Shown here one piece after another: positions 26,654-36,024 of a stretch of 64,000 bases of DNA. This DNA comes from an uncultured Prevotellaceae bacterium. GTDB taxonomy: Bacteria; Bacteroidota; Bacteroidia; Bacteroidales; Muribaculaceae. Within the stretch, counting starts at the first letter, position 1, and every line of letters starts with the position of its first letter. The notes beneath the pieces are model-generated. The model had not been told where the DNA came from. It did not search any database and saw only the letters and a program-made list of their open reading frames with translations. The stretch is taken from assembly GCA_900318865.1 (NCBI GenBank), contig ONMF01000007.1, positions 62,001-126,000 of the forward strand, read 5' to 3'. Position numbers and translations under genes: made by a program.

Positions 26654-26935
26654 GGTTGTCACTGCGGCATGGCTGCCAGCGTCGCCGGTTGGCACACGCC
26701 CCCGGCCCGTTGGACCACCCCCTCTATCTTAGAGGGGGAGCTTAGCTGCTCCCCTAAGTTAGGGGAGCTGTCGCGAAGCGACTGAGGAGTGTGTCCCTCC
26801 TGCATGGGGGCAGCGTCGCCGTGTGAACTTTCAGGCCGCCCCCTCTATTTTGGGGGAAATCAGTTCTCCACTAAATTGAAGGGGGGAGAGCTGCCACCCT
26901 CGCCGAAAAACTCCTCCCTCAACTGAGGGAAGGAA
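26654..26935. repeat. mosaic of palindromic intergenic repeats, right part
   Basis: It contains the CCAGCGTCGCCGGTTGG block, the CCCCCTCTATCTTAGAGGGGG palindrome (about 26718-26738), the intact CTCCCCTAAGTTAGGGGAG palindrome (26751-26769) and the GTCGCGAAGCGAC palindrome. From about 26815 the copies degenerate. From there to the promoter at 27047 I see only AT-rich sequence and no gene. Confidence 0.7.
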
Positions 26936-27046
26936 CTAAACAGGAAACCGTCAGCCCGGGGTTAATCTGCATATTTATGAACATATTATTCATAAAATAT
27001 TCCGTATTTTTGGTACTTAAAAATGCCGTAATTCAAAATAAATCAC

Positions 27047-27054
27047 TACTTTTG
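27047..27054 (+). promoter_or_regulatory. -7 box for the 1307-residue secreted protein
   Basis: TACTTTTG, 58 bases upstream of the ATG at 27113, in AT-rich sequence. No clear -33 TTTG at the usual distance. Confidence 0.45.
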
Positions 27055-27112
27055 TAGTTGATAAAGAAGAAAACAATTATAAATTTTACATCTTTCTATA
27101 AATCAACCTTTT

Positions 27113-30100
27113 ATGAAAAAGTTTTTCTTATTACTCATGATGTCCGTCCTTTCGCTCGGCGTGGGATGGGCAGCTACAGGTACGATTACCTTTGGTAACA
27201 ATGGTGTCAAAATTGACAACACATCTGTTACCGATGATGATGACCGGGGCAACACCTGGACAATTACCACCACAGGAACAACTTCTTTTACACAACAACC
27301 AAGCTATTCCCAAGTTGGTTCCAGCAAAGCTGCCGCCACCAGCATCACTTTCACCACCACTTTACCCAGCAACGTGGCCATCACGGCCATGAGCGCAAAG
27401 TTTGGTGGTTTTTCCGGCACAGCTGGAACCATTTCCCTGAAAGTGGGTGATACTGAAGTGGGAACTGGCTCTTTGAACGCCAGCAACGATGTGACAGTAA
27501 ATGCCACCTCGACGGCAACCGGAAAAGTTCTTACCGTGACTGTTACAGACATCGCCAAAGGCGTGAAGTGCTACAACATCAGCTACACCTACAACGATGC
27601 CGACCCCACGCAGCCCTCGGTAGCTCCGACTGCCACGGTAAGTTTCTCGCCGGCTTCGGGTAGCACCGTCTTGATTGGCGGCAATGTGACCATTTCCCTC
27701 GATGGCGAGGCCAGCGGCATCAAGTACACACTCAACGGCACTGACCCTGTGCAGGGCAGTGCCACCTACAGCGCACCCTTCGCACTCACCGGCGACGACG
27801 GTGACCAAGTGACCATCAAAGCTGTTGCTTACAACACCAATGGCACCGACTATGCCGCTGGCACCGTTGCCACAGCCACTTATACGCTGAAAGCACCCGC
27901 CACCACACCTTATTCCCGTGTGACGAGCATCAGCAGTGCCGACCTGGGCCGCAAGTTCATCCTCGTGTATGAGGGCAGCTCAAAGGCTATGGGTGCAGTT
28001 AACACTTATGGAAACAGCGAGGATGTCACCATCAACGACCGCACCATCAACTTGCCCGAAGGCTCTGCCGTGGTGCCCGTGACTCTGGGCGGCGAGGACG
28101 ATGCCTGGACGTTCGACACCGGCAGCGGCCTGCTGGCATGGTCCAATAAAACTGACAATCACAACAACCTTTATGCCGACGAAACCGGCTCGACCTGGAA
28201 GGTGACCTTCGACGGCAACAATGCCGAGATTAGGCCCACCAACGACACAGCTGGTACACGTGTTATCCAATATAACACCGGCAGCCCGCGCTTTGCCTGC
28301 TACACAGGCAGCCAGAAAGCCATCCAGCTCTACCGCGAGGTGGTGGCCGACGAGCTGGCCGCGCCTGAAATTTCGGGCAACGCCAACTTCGTGGGCAGCA
28401 CCGAGGTGACCATCACGGCCGCCGAAGGCGCATCGATTTACTACACGACCGACGGCACAGAGCCGACGACCGCCAGCACGCTCTACAGCGCCGCGTTCAC
28501 CATCAACGCCACAACCACCGTCAAGGCCATCGCCGTGCTCGACGGCAAGACCTCGGGCGTGGCCTCCAAGACCTTCACCGCCATCGCATCGGTGGCCAGC
28601 ATCGCCGAATTCAACGAGCTCGCCGACAATGAAGTGCGCGCATTCAGCAATCCCGTTGTCGCCCTCAAGCAATGGGGTAACAACAACCAGAACCTCTATG
28701 TACAAGAGCGCGACGGCAGCAAAGGCATGCTCATCTATGGTGCTACCGGCCAAACCTACAACTTGGGCGACGTGATTCCCGCTGGATTCAGTGGCACAAG
28801 AACCGTTTATAGCGGCGCTCCCGAGCTGGTTTCCCCCACCGGTTTCCAAGCATCGACCGAAAACGCGCAACCGACTCCCGTCGAACTCACCCCTGAACAA
28901 GTGAACCTTGAAAACTTTGGCCGCTACGCCATCATTAAGGGTGCCACCTTCGACACCGAGAACACCAAGATTGTTGTAGCCAACGAGAGTGTCACTTACT
29001 TCAACACTTGGAGCATCGACATCCCCACCGAAGGAACTTACGACGTTATCGGTATCGTGAGCTATCATAACGCACCGCAATTCCTGCCGCTGAGCTGCAA
29101 CGAGGTTCAGGCCGAGGCCGTGCCCGACTATTATCTGGTGGGCAGCTTCAACATGGAGGGCGACAACTGGATTACCGACGATGAGAACTACAAGTTCACC
29201 AAGCAGGCCGCAGGCGGCTACAAGCTGGCCGACGTCACCCTGCCCGACAACGTTGAGTTCAAGATTGTCAAGAAGGAGGACGGCAACATCACCGCATGGC
29301 TGGGCGGCGCATCCAATGAAGAAACTTACGGCATCCACGGCGGATGGCACGCCGACATGCCGCTCAACGGTGAAAACACCGCCAAGAACTTCTCGATGGC
29401 CGCAGGCGGCGTGTGCACATTGACCATAAGCGACGACATGAAGCTCACCGTCGACAAGCAACCCAGCATGGCAATCAGCGCCTCGTTCAACAACTGGGGC
29501 AAGACGGCCATGACCGCCAGCGATGAAGGCTGGACAGCCGAAATCGAACTTACCGAGGCCGGCGAATTCGGCTTCAAGGACGAGTGGAACAACTGGAAGG
29601 GCGGCAACGGCACCGCCATTACCGACGACAACCTGGGCACCGAGCTGACCCTTGCCAACAACGGCAACTTCAACATTCCCGCCGGCAAGTGGACGCTCAA
29701 CGTGAACGCCGAGCGCACCACGCTGGTAGTGGACCGTGTGTACGCAGAGCATGCCATCACCATTGCCAGCGACATCGTCAATGGCACCGTAGCCACCGAT
29801 GTGACGGCTGCCAAGAAGGGCACCGTTGTGACCATCACCGCCACACCCGCCCAGGGCTACACGCTCGAAGCCATCACCGTCACCGGTGAGGACAACACGG
29901 CCATTGAAGTCACCGAAGGCAAATTCACCATGCCCGACCAGCCAGTGACCGTGAGTGCCACGTTCAAGACCTTCGAGTACGCTCAACAGTTCAAGAAAGT
30001 GACCAGACTCGACCAGCTCGTGGCCGGCAAGCAAGTGCTCATCGTGGGCACGGCAAACGATGCCGTCTATGTAATGGGCGCTCAAACGAGCAACAACCGC

Positions 30101-31036
30101 ACAGGCGTGGCGATTGAAAATGCCACCACCCTGCCCGCCACCATTCAGTACAATAGCAGCTATGCTCCGATGGTGCTGGGCAAGAGCGGCGAAAACTACA
30201 CGTTCTTCGACCCAATCGGAGCAGGCTACCTCTACGCAGCCAGCAGTAGCAAAAATCATCTCCGCACCGAGGCATCGCTCGACGACAACGGCAAAGCCGC
30301 ATTGGTGATGAGCGAAGAAGACAAATCGTTCACGGTTACTTTCCAGGGCGAAAACACCCGCAACATCATGCGTTTCAACGCCAACAACGGCAGCCCCATC
30401 TTCTCGTGCTATGCCAGCGGCCAACAGCCCGTCTACTTCTATGTGGAGAGTGACGGCACGGCCACCTACGCGCTGGAGGGTGTGCGCTTCACCCAGGACA
30501 ACAAGTACGCCACCTGGTTTGGCGACAAGGATTTGGCTCTGCCCGAAGGCGTGAGCGCCTACGTCGTGAGTGGCGTGAGCGGCAAGGAAGCCACCATCAG
30601 CGCCATTGAATACATTCCCGCCAACGTGGGTGTGATTCTGGAATGCGCAACACCCAACGAGAGCGACCTGGTCACTACCGAGTACGACGGCACGCCCATC
30701 GATATCGCCAGCCTGCTGCAAGGTAGCTTGGAAAGCACCGAAATCGAAAACGGCTATGTGCTCTACAACGATGAGTTTGTGCTCACAAGCGCAGGCACTC
30801 TGGCAGCCCACCGTTGCTACCTGCCCAAGCAGAATGCTGCCGGCGCTCCGGAACGCCTGCGCATCGGCGCAAGCGGCGTGGTTACAGCTATCGACGATGT
30901 GAACGCCGCCCGCGTGGCAGCTGTGAAGTACGTGAGCGTCACCGGCCAGGTGAGCGACCGTCCCTTCAACGGAGTGAACATCGTGGTCACACGCAATACC
31001 GACGGCACCATCACCACCACCAAAGTGGTGAGATAA
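27113..31036 (+). CDS. large secreted multidomain protein with sorting-domain-like C-terminus
   Basis: 1307 residues, signal peptide 1-21. Modules seen: an N-terminal beta domain (about 22-165); two chitobiase-like beta domains (near 200-262 and 430-490, YTTDGTEP); an unnamed module present twice (about 265-410 and 960-1125), each starting with a lysine-rich IL(V/I)xxG segment and ending FxCYxxxQ; an OB-fold-like stretch (about 500-640); a SusE/F-like module (from about 672, DYYLVGSFN); a second binding-like module (about 785-875); and an InlB-B-type repeat (about 880-955). The C-terminal 40 residues read YVSVTGQVSDRPFNGVNIVV, ending in KVVR. No catalytic domain is recognised. Probably a surface or secreted glycan-binding protein. 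It lacks a dockerin. Confidence 0.85.
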   Translation: MKKFFLLLMMSVLSLGVGWAATGTITFGNNGVKIDNTSVTDDDDRGNTWTITTTGTTSFTQQPSYSQVGSSKAAATSITFTTTLPSNVAITAMSAKFGGFSGTAGTISLKVGDTEVGTGSLNASNDVTVNATSTATGKVLTVTVTDIAKGVKCYNISYTYNDADPTQPSVAPTATVSFSPASGSTVLIGGNVTISLDGEASGIKYTLNGTDPVQGSATYSAPFALTGDDGDQVTIKAVAYNTNGTDYAAGTVATATYTLKAPATTPYSRVTSISSADLGRKFILVYEGSSKAMGAVNTYGNSEDVTINDRTINLPEGSAVVPVTLGGEDDAWTFDTGSGLLAWSNKTDNHNNLYADETGSTWKVTFDGNNAEIRPTNDTAGTRVIQYNTGSPRFACYTGSQKAIQLYREVVADELAAPEISGNANFVGSTEVTITAAEGASIYYTTDGTEPTTASTLYSAAFTINATTTVKAIAVLDGKTSGVASKTFTAIASVASIAEFNELADNEVRAFSNPVVALKQWGNNNQNLYVQERDGSKGMLIYGATGQTYNLGDVIPAGFSGTRTVYSGAPELVSPTGFQASTENAQPTPVELTPEQVNLENFGRYAIIKGATFDTENTKIVVANESVTYFNTWSIDIPTEGTYDVIGIVSYHNAPQFLPLSCNEVQAEAVPDYYLVGSFNMEGDNWITDDENYKFTKQAAGGYKLADVTLPDNVEFKIVKKEDGNITAWLGGASNEETYGIHGGWHADMPLNGENTAKNFSMAAGGVCTLTISDDMKLTVDKQPSMAISASFNNWGKTAMTASDEGWTAEIELTEAGEFGFKDEWNNWKGGNGTAITDDNLGTELTLANNGNFNIPAGKWTLNVNAERTTLVVDRVYAEHAITIASDIVNGTVATDVTAAKKGTVVTITATPAQGYTLEAITVTGEDNTAIEVTEGKFTMPDQPVTVSATFKTFEYAQQFKKVTRLDQLVAGKQVLIVGTANDAVYVMGAQTSNNRTGVAIENATTLPATIQYNSSYAPMVLGKSGENYTFFDPIGAGYLYAASSSKNHLRTEASLDDNGKAALVMSEEDKSFTVTFQGENTRNIMRFNANNGSPIFSCYASGQQPVYFYVESDGTATYALEGVRFTQDNKYATWFGDKDLALPEGVSAYVVSGVSGKEATISAIEYIPANVGVILECATPNESDLVTTEYDGTPIDIASLLQGSLESTEIENGYVLYNDEFVLTSAGTLAAHRCYLPKQNAAGAPERLRIGASGVVTAIDDVNAARVAAVKYVSVTGQVSDRPFNGVNIVVTRNTDGTITTTKVVR

Positions 31037-31172
31037 CAACTCCCCCTCTAAGATAGAGGGGGTGGCCCGGAGGGCCGGGGGCGTGTGCCAACCGGCGACG
31101 CTGGCCACCATGCAGGAGTGACACACTCCTCAGTCGCTTCGCGACAGCTCCCCTAACTTAGGGGAGCAGCAA
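31037..31172. repeat. inverted copy of the palindromic repeat mosaic
   Basis: The blocks seen at 1226-2066 occur here in the opposite orientation and in the compact order: CCCCCTCTA/TAGAGGGGG palindrome (31042-31062), CCGGGGGCGTGTGCCAACC block, ACACACTCCTCA tag, GTCGCTTCGCGAC palindrome and CTCCCCTAACTTAGGGGAG (31148-31166). It begins directly after a stop codon, so its first palindrome could also act as the terminator of the upstream gene. Confidence 0.8.
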
Positions 31173-31238
31173 CCGGCGACAAAATAGAGAATTAAACATT
31201 TCTTATTTATAACTATTTTATTAACAACTAACAACACT

Positions 31239-33758
31239 ATGCAAAAAGCTAAAAAACTTTTCATGTTGATGGCCATGCTCTTCTGTGGCATGGCTGCGGC
31301 ATGGGCAGCGCAGACGGTGACCGTCATCCAGCCCCAAAACGGGCAGGTGACCTTCTCGCCTGCCACACCTGCCGCAGGGGAAATGGTGACTATCACCGTC
31401 ACCCCCGACCAGGGCTACTGCATCCATAAGGCCGACATCGTGGTGAGCAAAATCATCAATCCCGGGTCGGCGCAAAGCCCTGCACGCATCGGCATAGCCG
31501 AAAACATCGAAATCAGTGGTATCGAACCCACCGACCCAACACTCGAAGCGAATTACACATTTGTAATGCCCGCTGATCCTATCAACGTGCAAATCAGTGC
31601 AACGTTCAGCGAGGCTCCGTCCTACACCGTGTCGCTCGACCCGGCAGCCGATACCGAGAACGGTGACGCCACCTTCCGCCCCACCGAGGCCAAGAAGGGC
31701 GAGACCGTGAACATTGAACTTGCACCCGTACTGGGCTACCAAGTGAGCAATGTGACCGCCAGCTATATGGCCATGTCGACCCAAACGCAGGTAGACGTCA
31801 CCAAAGTCAACGACTTGCTTTACACCTTCGTAATGCCGGCCGCCAACGTCAATGTGCTTCCCACCTTCGAGCTGAAGCAGTTCGAAATAAAAATCTCGGA
31901 CAACATTGAGAACGGCACCGTCACCGCCAACAGGCCGACCGCAGGAATGGACGAGGAGGTTATCCTCACCGTCACTCCCGCCGAGGGCTATCAGGTGAAA
32001 GAGGTGATCTACACATGGTATCCGGGTGGCGAAAGCGATGCAACCGGCACCATCACCCCCGACGAGAACGGTGTGTACAAATTCAACATGCCTTTCACCT
32101 ACGACCGTGTTCTGGTCAAAGCCACCTTCGAGAAGATTCCTTACAACATCATCGTGGCCGAGACCCAGAACGGCTCCATCCAGGTGGCCGAGGACAAGAC
32201 AACCGCCGGAATTGGCGAAGAAGTATACCCCGATGCGGGCTATCAAGTGAGCAACGTGTCGGTGAGCTACATGGCCATGTCCACGCAGACCGAGGTTCCC
32301 GTTACCGACAACAATGGTACTTATACCTTCACCATGCCGGCCAAGGACGTCACCATCGCCGCCACCTTCGAGCTGAAGCAGTTCGAAGTGCTCATTGCTG
32401 ACGGCATTGAGAACGGCACCGTCGCCTCCAACAGGCCGACCGCAGGAATGGGCGAGGAGGTTATCCTCACCGTCACTCCCGCCGAGGGCTATCAAGTGCA
32501 AGAGGTGCAAGAGGTGCACTACACATGGTATCCGGGTGGCGACAGCGACGCAACCAGCACCATCACCCCCGACGAGAACGGTGTGTACAAATTCAACATG
32601 CCTTTCACCTACGACCGTGTTATAGTCTCTGCCACCTTCGAGGAGCTGCCGGTGAAGAAGTACAACATCACCGTGCTTGAGACCGAGAATGGCACCGCCG
32701 AGACCGACAAGGCCCAGGCTGCCATCGGCGAGACCGTCACCATCACCGTGACGCCTGCACAGGGATATGAGCTGGATCAGCTCACCGTGAGCGCCAGCTA
32801 TGAAATCCAGGGTGGAGATGAAAATCCTCGCGCACCGCGCAGGATACGCTACAACCAGGGCAACATCACAGTGACCAAGGTCGACGACACGCACTACACC
32901 TTCGTCCTGCCCGAGACACTGCCCAACACGCTCACCCCGAACTATCAGGACAACACCGACTTCCAGGTGAAAGCCACCTTCAAGCAGGCGAAAGTCCTCA
33001 CCCCGCTCCACACTATCCTCACCGAAGGTGTTGACGGCAATGACTACACTGTGGCCGAGGCTATGGCTGTGGTGAAAGTGCTTGGTGGCGATGCCTACGT
33101 GACCGACGGAACCGACTACATCCGCCTGCAATTGAACGACGCCATCGCCGAGCAGCTCATTGAGGGCAACAAGAGCCTCGAAGGCACCGTGACCGGCAAG
33201 CTCGACCTGCGCGACACCAACCCGGTGCTCGTCGTGAGCGAGCTGAGCGAGAATGCCGTGGAGAACGACGGAATCAGCACTGCAATTCAGTCGGTCGACA
33301 TGAGCCAGAGCTTGGTTCCGCAAGTGAAACTGGCACAAGTGGTGCGCATGAGCGGATACTGGGACGGCAACGCGCTGCGTGCCTACAGCGCCACTCCGCA
33401 AGGCCAAAGCCTGATTATCACCAACAACCACATGCCAGCCAACTGGCAGGTGGGCGGCAACTACACAGTGACCGTGGCCATCTACCTGAACGAGGCTTGG
33501 GAGGCCGAGCAGCCTGCCGGTGGCGCACCGCGCCGCGTGAAAGCCGGTGACGACCTCGACTTCCAGAACCTGCGTGGCGAGCTCATCAACCTCGAAATCA
33601 CCACTGCCATCGACACGCTGCTCATGGACAGCAACGTGGCCGATGTGCACTACGTGAACGTGGCCGGACAGGTGAGCGACCGTCCGTTCGAAGGCATCAA
33701 CATCATGGTGATGAAACTCAACGACGGCACCACCCGCACCGTGAAGGTTGTGAAGTGA
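31239..33758 (+). CDS. secreted protein with tandem InlB-B-type repeats and sorting-domain-like C-terminus
   Basis: 839 residues, signal peptide 1-24. Residues from about 25 to 560 are a chain of InlB-B-type repeats, each running from a VxxxxNGTV start through G(E/D)EVxLTVTPAxGYQV to a MPxxxVxVxATF end. A two-repeat block is duplicated with a 167-codon period (31930 and 32430 mark equal points). In the copy near 32220 the LTVTP strand is missing (GEEVYPDAGYQ), an in-frame deletion. The C-terminal third (about 590-780) is a different beta domain, and the tail (YVNVAGQVSDRP, GINIMV, KVVK) matches those of two other proteins here. Probably cell-surface; no enzyme activity predicted. No clear promoter, so it may be read from the gene before it. 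Confidence 0.84.
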   Translation: MQKAKKLFMLMAMLFCGMAAAWAAQTVTVIQPQNGQVTFSPATPAAGEMVTITVTPDQGYCIHKADIVVSKIINPGSAQSPARIGIAENIEISGIEPTDPTLEANYTFVMPADPINVQISATFSEAPSYTVSLDPAADTENGDATFRPTEAKKGETVNIELAPVLGYQVSNVTASYMAMSTQTQVDVTKVNDLLYTFVMPAANVNVLPTFELKQFEIKISDNIENGTVTANRPTAGMDEEVILTVTPAEGYQVKEVIYTWYPGGESDATGTITPDENGVYKFNMPFTYDRVLVKATFEKIPYNIIVAETQNGSIQVAEDKTTAGIGEEVYPDAGYQVSNVSVSYMAMSTQTEVPVTDNNGTYTFTMPAKDVTIAATFELKQFEVLIADGIENGTVASNRPTAGMGEEVILTVTPAEGYQVQEVQEVHYTWYPGGDSDATSTITPDENGVYKFNMPFTYDRVIVSATFEELPVKKYNITVLETENGTAETDKAQAAIGETVTITVTPAQGYELDQLTVSASYEIQGGDENPRAPRRIRYNQGNITVTKVDDTHYTFVLPETLPNTLTPNYQDNTDFQVKATFKQAKVLTPLHTILTEGVDGNDYTVAEAMAVVKVLGGDAYVTDGTDYIRLQLNDAIAEQLIEGNKSLEGTVTGKLDLRDTNPVLVVSELSENAVENDGISTAIQSVDMSQSLVPQVKLAQVVRMSGYWDGNALRAYSATPQGQSLIITNNHMPANWQVGGNYTVTVAIYLNEAWEAEQPAGGAPRRVKAGDDLDFQNLRGELINLEITTAIDTLLMDSNVADVHYVNVAGQVSDRPFEGINIMVMKLNDGTTRTVKVVK

Positions 33759-33796
33759 ACACCCGTGGATAATCGGTGATTATCCGCTATCGATAA

Positions 33797-33836
33797 AAAG
33801 GCGGCACCCCGCGATGGGGATGCCGCCTTTTTTGCA
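33797..33836 (+). terminator. rho-independent terminator
   Basis: Stem AAAGGCGGCA / TGCCGCCTTT with an inner CCCC/GGGG pairing, followed directly by a T-run. It separates the secreted-protein genes from the maltodextrin operon. Confidence 0.8.
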
Positions 33837-33868
33837 TTTGGCCATCCGGCCGGAATTTGCTATATTTG
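33837..33868 (+). promoter_or_regulatory. promoter of the neopullulanase gene
   Basis: TTTG at 33837-33840 and TATATTTG at 33861-33868 with a 20-base spacer form a full Bacteroidetes promoter 23 bases before the ATG at 33892. Confidence 0.6.
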
Positions 33869-33891
33869 CATGAACATAAAAACCGATTAAC

Positions 33892-35790
33892 ATGAAAAAA
33901 TCATTGCTTCTCACTTTACTCACGATGGGACTGCTCGCCGGCCATGCAGCCGTCAAGGTCGACCGCATCGACCCCACCGACTGGTTTGCGGGCATGAAGA
34001 ACCCCACGGTGCAGCTCATGGTCTACGGGCAAGGCATCCGCGACGCGCAAGTCACCACCGACTACGCCGGCGTGACCATCGACAGCCTGGTGCGCCTCGA
34101 CTCGCCCAATTACCTGCTCGTGTATCTCAACACCGCCGGTGCGCAGCCGGGCACCATACAGCTCACCTTCAAGCAGGGCCGCGCCACCAAGAAAGTGCCT
34201 TACACCCTCAAGGCACGCGCCATGAGCGGCGACCGCCGCGTGGGCTTCACCAATGCCGACGTGCTCTATATGCTCATGCCCGACCGCTTCGCCGACGGCA
34301 ACCCGTCCAATAATCAGCTCGCCGGCATGCGCAACTATGTGAACGACCGCAGCAAGCCCAGCCTGAGGCACGGCGGCGACATCGAGGGCATCCGCCAGCA
34401 TCTTGACTATTTCAACCAGCTGGGCGTCACAGCCTTGTGGTTTACACCGGTGCTGGAAAACAACAGCCCCGACAACCCACTGGGCTACAGCACCTATCAC
34501 GGTTATGCCACCACCGACTACTACCGGGTGGACCCCCGCTTCGGCTCCAACGACGAATATGTGCGCCTGGTCGAGGAGGTTCACCGGCACGGCTTGAAGG
34601 TGGTGATGGACATGATTTTCAACCATTGCGGATTTGAGCACCCCTGGGTGAGCGACATGCCATCGGCCGACTGGCTGAACACCCCCCAATGGCTCGCACA
34701 GCGCGCCGACAAGAACAGCAGCGACCCCCGCGGCACCGACTATGTGCAGACGAGCTACAAGCTCACGCCCATCCTCGACCCCTATGCTAGCCAAATCGAC
34801 ACGCGTGAGACTGTGGAGGGATGGTTTGTGCCCGGCATGCCCGACCTGAACCAGCGCAACCCGCACGTGATGAATTACCTCATCCAGAACAGCATCTGGT
34901 GGATTGAGACAGCCGGCATCGACGGCATCAGAATGGACACCTACCCCTATGCCTACGCCGATGCCATGGCACGCTGGATGAAAGCCATCGACGACGAGTA
35001 TCCCCACTTCAACGTCGTGGGCGAAACCTGGGTGGAACAACCGGCCTACACCGCCGCCTGGCAGCGCGACAGCCGCGCGGCGCGCGAGAACAGTTATCTC
35101 AAAACCGTGATGGACTTCTCCCTCTATGAGAAACTCGATTCGGCCAAGACCGAGACCACCGACGCCTGGTGGCGAGGCTTCAACAGGGTTTATAACAGCC
35201 TGGTGCTCGACTACCTCTACCCCAACCCGGCCAGCGTGATGGCTTTTATCGAGAACCACGACACGAACCGCTTCCTGGAGAACGGCCGCGATGTGAAAGC
35301 CTTGAAACAGGCACTGGCGCTGCTGCTCACCATCAAGCGCATACCCCAACTCTACTACGGCACCGAAATCTTGATGAACGGCACCAAGGACAAGACCGAC
35401 GGTGACGTGCGCAAGGACTTTCCGGGCGGATTCCCGGGCGACACGCGCAACGCCTTCACCCGCCAGGGCCGCACCAAGGACGAGAACGAGATGTTCGACT
35501 GGCTGAGCACCGTGCTGCACTGGCGACAGGGCAACGACGTGATTGTGAACGGCCGGCAAATCCAGTTCATCCCGCACGACGGCATCTACGTGATTGCACG
35601 CACCCTCGCAGGCCGCACGGTGCTCACCGCCGTCAACGGCACGCCCGGGCAGCGCACACTCAATGTGGCGCGATATGCCGAGGTGATAGGACGCCACACC
35701 ACCGCCGTCGACGTGCCCACCGGCCGCAGCGTGGACCTCACGCGCGACATCCCCATGGAACCGCGCGCCACACTCATCCTCGATTTCTGA
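33892..35790 (+). CDS. susA: SusA-type neopullulanase/cyclomaltodextrinase (GH13)
   Basis: 632 residues. Signal peptide about 1-19, so it acts in the periplasm. An N-terminal immunoglobulin-like cyclomaltodextrinase domain (about 20-120, VDRIDPTDWFAGMKNP) precedes the GH13 barrel. Catalytic residues: Asp349 (GIRMDTY), Glu378 (VVGETW) and Asp457 (IENHDTN). The length and both domains match SusA of Bacteroides starch systems. It cuts maltodextrins that reach the periplasm into smaller oligosaccharides. The MFS transporter, MalQ and PulA genes follow on the same strand. A hairpin lies after this gene, so the downstream genes are read from their own promoter at 35978. Confidence 0.93.
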   Translation: MKKSLLLTLLTMGLLAGHAAVKVDRIDPTDWFAGMKNPTVQLMVYGQGIRDAQVTTDYAGVTIDSLVRLDSPNYLLVYLNTAGAQPGTIQLTFKQGRATKKVPYTLKARAMSGDRRVGFTNADVLYMLMPDRFADGNPSNNQLAGMRNYVNDRSKPSLRHGGDIEGIRQHLDYFNQLGVTALWFTPVLENNSPDNPLGYSTYHGYATTDYYRVDPRFGSNDEYVRLVEEVHRHGLKVVMDMIFNHCGFEHPWVSDMPSADWLNTPQWLAQRADKNSSDPRGTDYVQTSYKLTPILDPYASQIDTRETVEGWFVPGMPDLNQRNPHVMNYLIQNSIWWIETAGIDGIRMDTYPYAYADAMARWMKAIDDEYPHFNVVGETWVEQPAYTAAWQRDSRAARENSYLKTVMDFSLYEKLDSAKTETTDAWWRGFNRVYNSLVLDYLYPNPASVMAFIENHDTNRFLENGRDVKALKQALALLLTIKRIPQLYYGTEILMNGTKDKTDGDVRKDFPGGFPGDTRNAFTRQGRTKDENEMFDWLSTVLHWRQGNDVIVNGRQIQFIPHDGIYVIARTLAGRTVLTAVNGTPGQRTLNVARYAEVIGRHTTAVDVPTGRSVDLTRDIPMEPRATLILDF

Positions 35791-35815
35791 CCCCCACCGG
35801 GCAAGTGGCAGCAAC

Positions 35816-35867
35816 GCACTCGATGCGGCAAAGCGGCGATTCCCCACTGCTTTGCCGCATCGAGTGC
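35816..35867 (+). terminator. long hairpin after susA
   Basis: A perfect 18-base stem (35816-35833 against 35850-35867) with a 16-base loop and no marked T-run. It is long enough to end or attenuate transcription before the transporter promoter. Confidence 0.6.
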
Positions 35868-35977
35868 CTGCATCCACACCAGCCACGAGAGCTGGCAAGA
35901 AGAGAAACGTAATCGTTTGCATTGTTAAAACATGGCACTTCATGCCAAGTGTATGTGAAATTTTTAAATAAAAACGT

Positions 35978-35985
35978 TATTTTTG
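35978..35985 (+). promoter_or_regulatory. -7 box for the transporter-malQ-pulA operon
   Basis: TATTTTTG, 39 bases before the ATG at 36025, in an AT-rich stretch. No convincing -33 TTTG. Confidence 0.5.
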
Positions 35986-36024
35986 TGGTAGAACATAAAC
36001 ACTTAAAAATAAACCAACACGACA

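Noticed and set aside
27113-31036. Dockerin in the 1307-residue protein
   Set aside because: No EF-hand-type loops are present; its end is the sorting-like tail.
27980-31126. An open frame of about 1050 codons on the minus strand opposite the 1307-residue protein
   Set aside because: Same argument: low-complexity composition, no signal peptide, no domain, and a strong secreted protein on the plus strand. It also runs into the repeat region.
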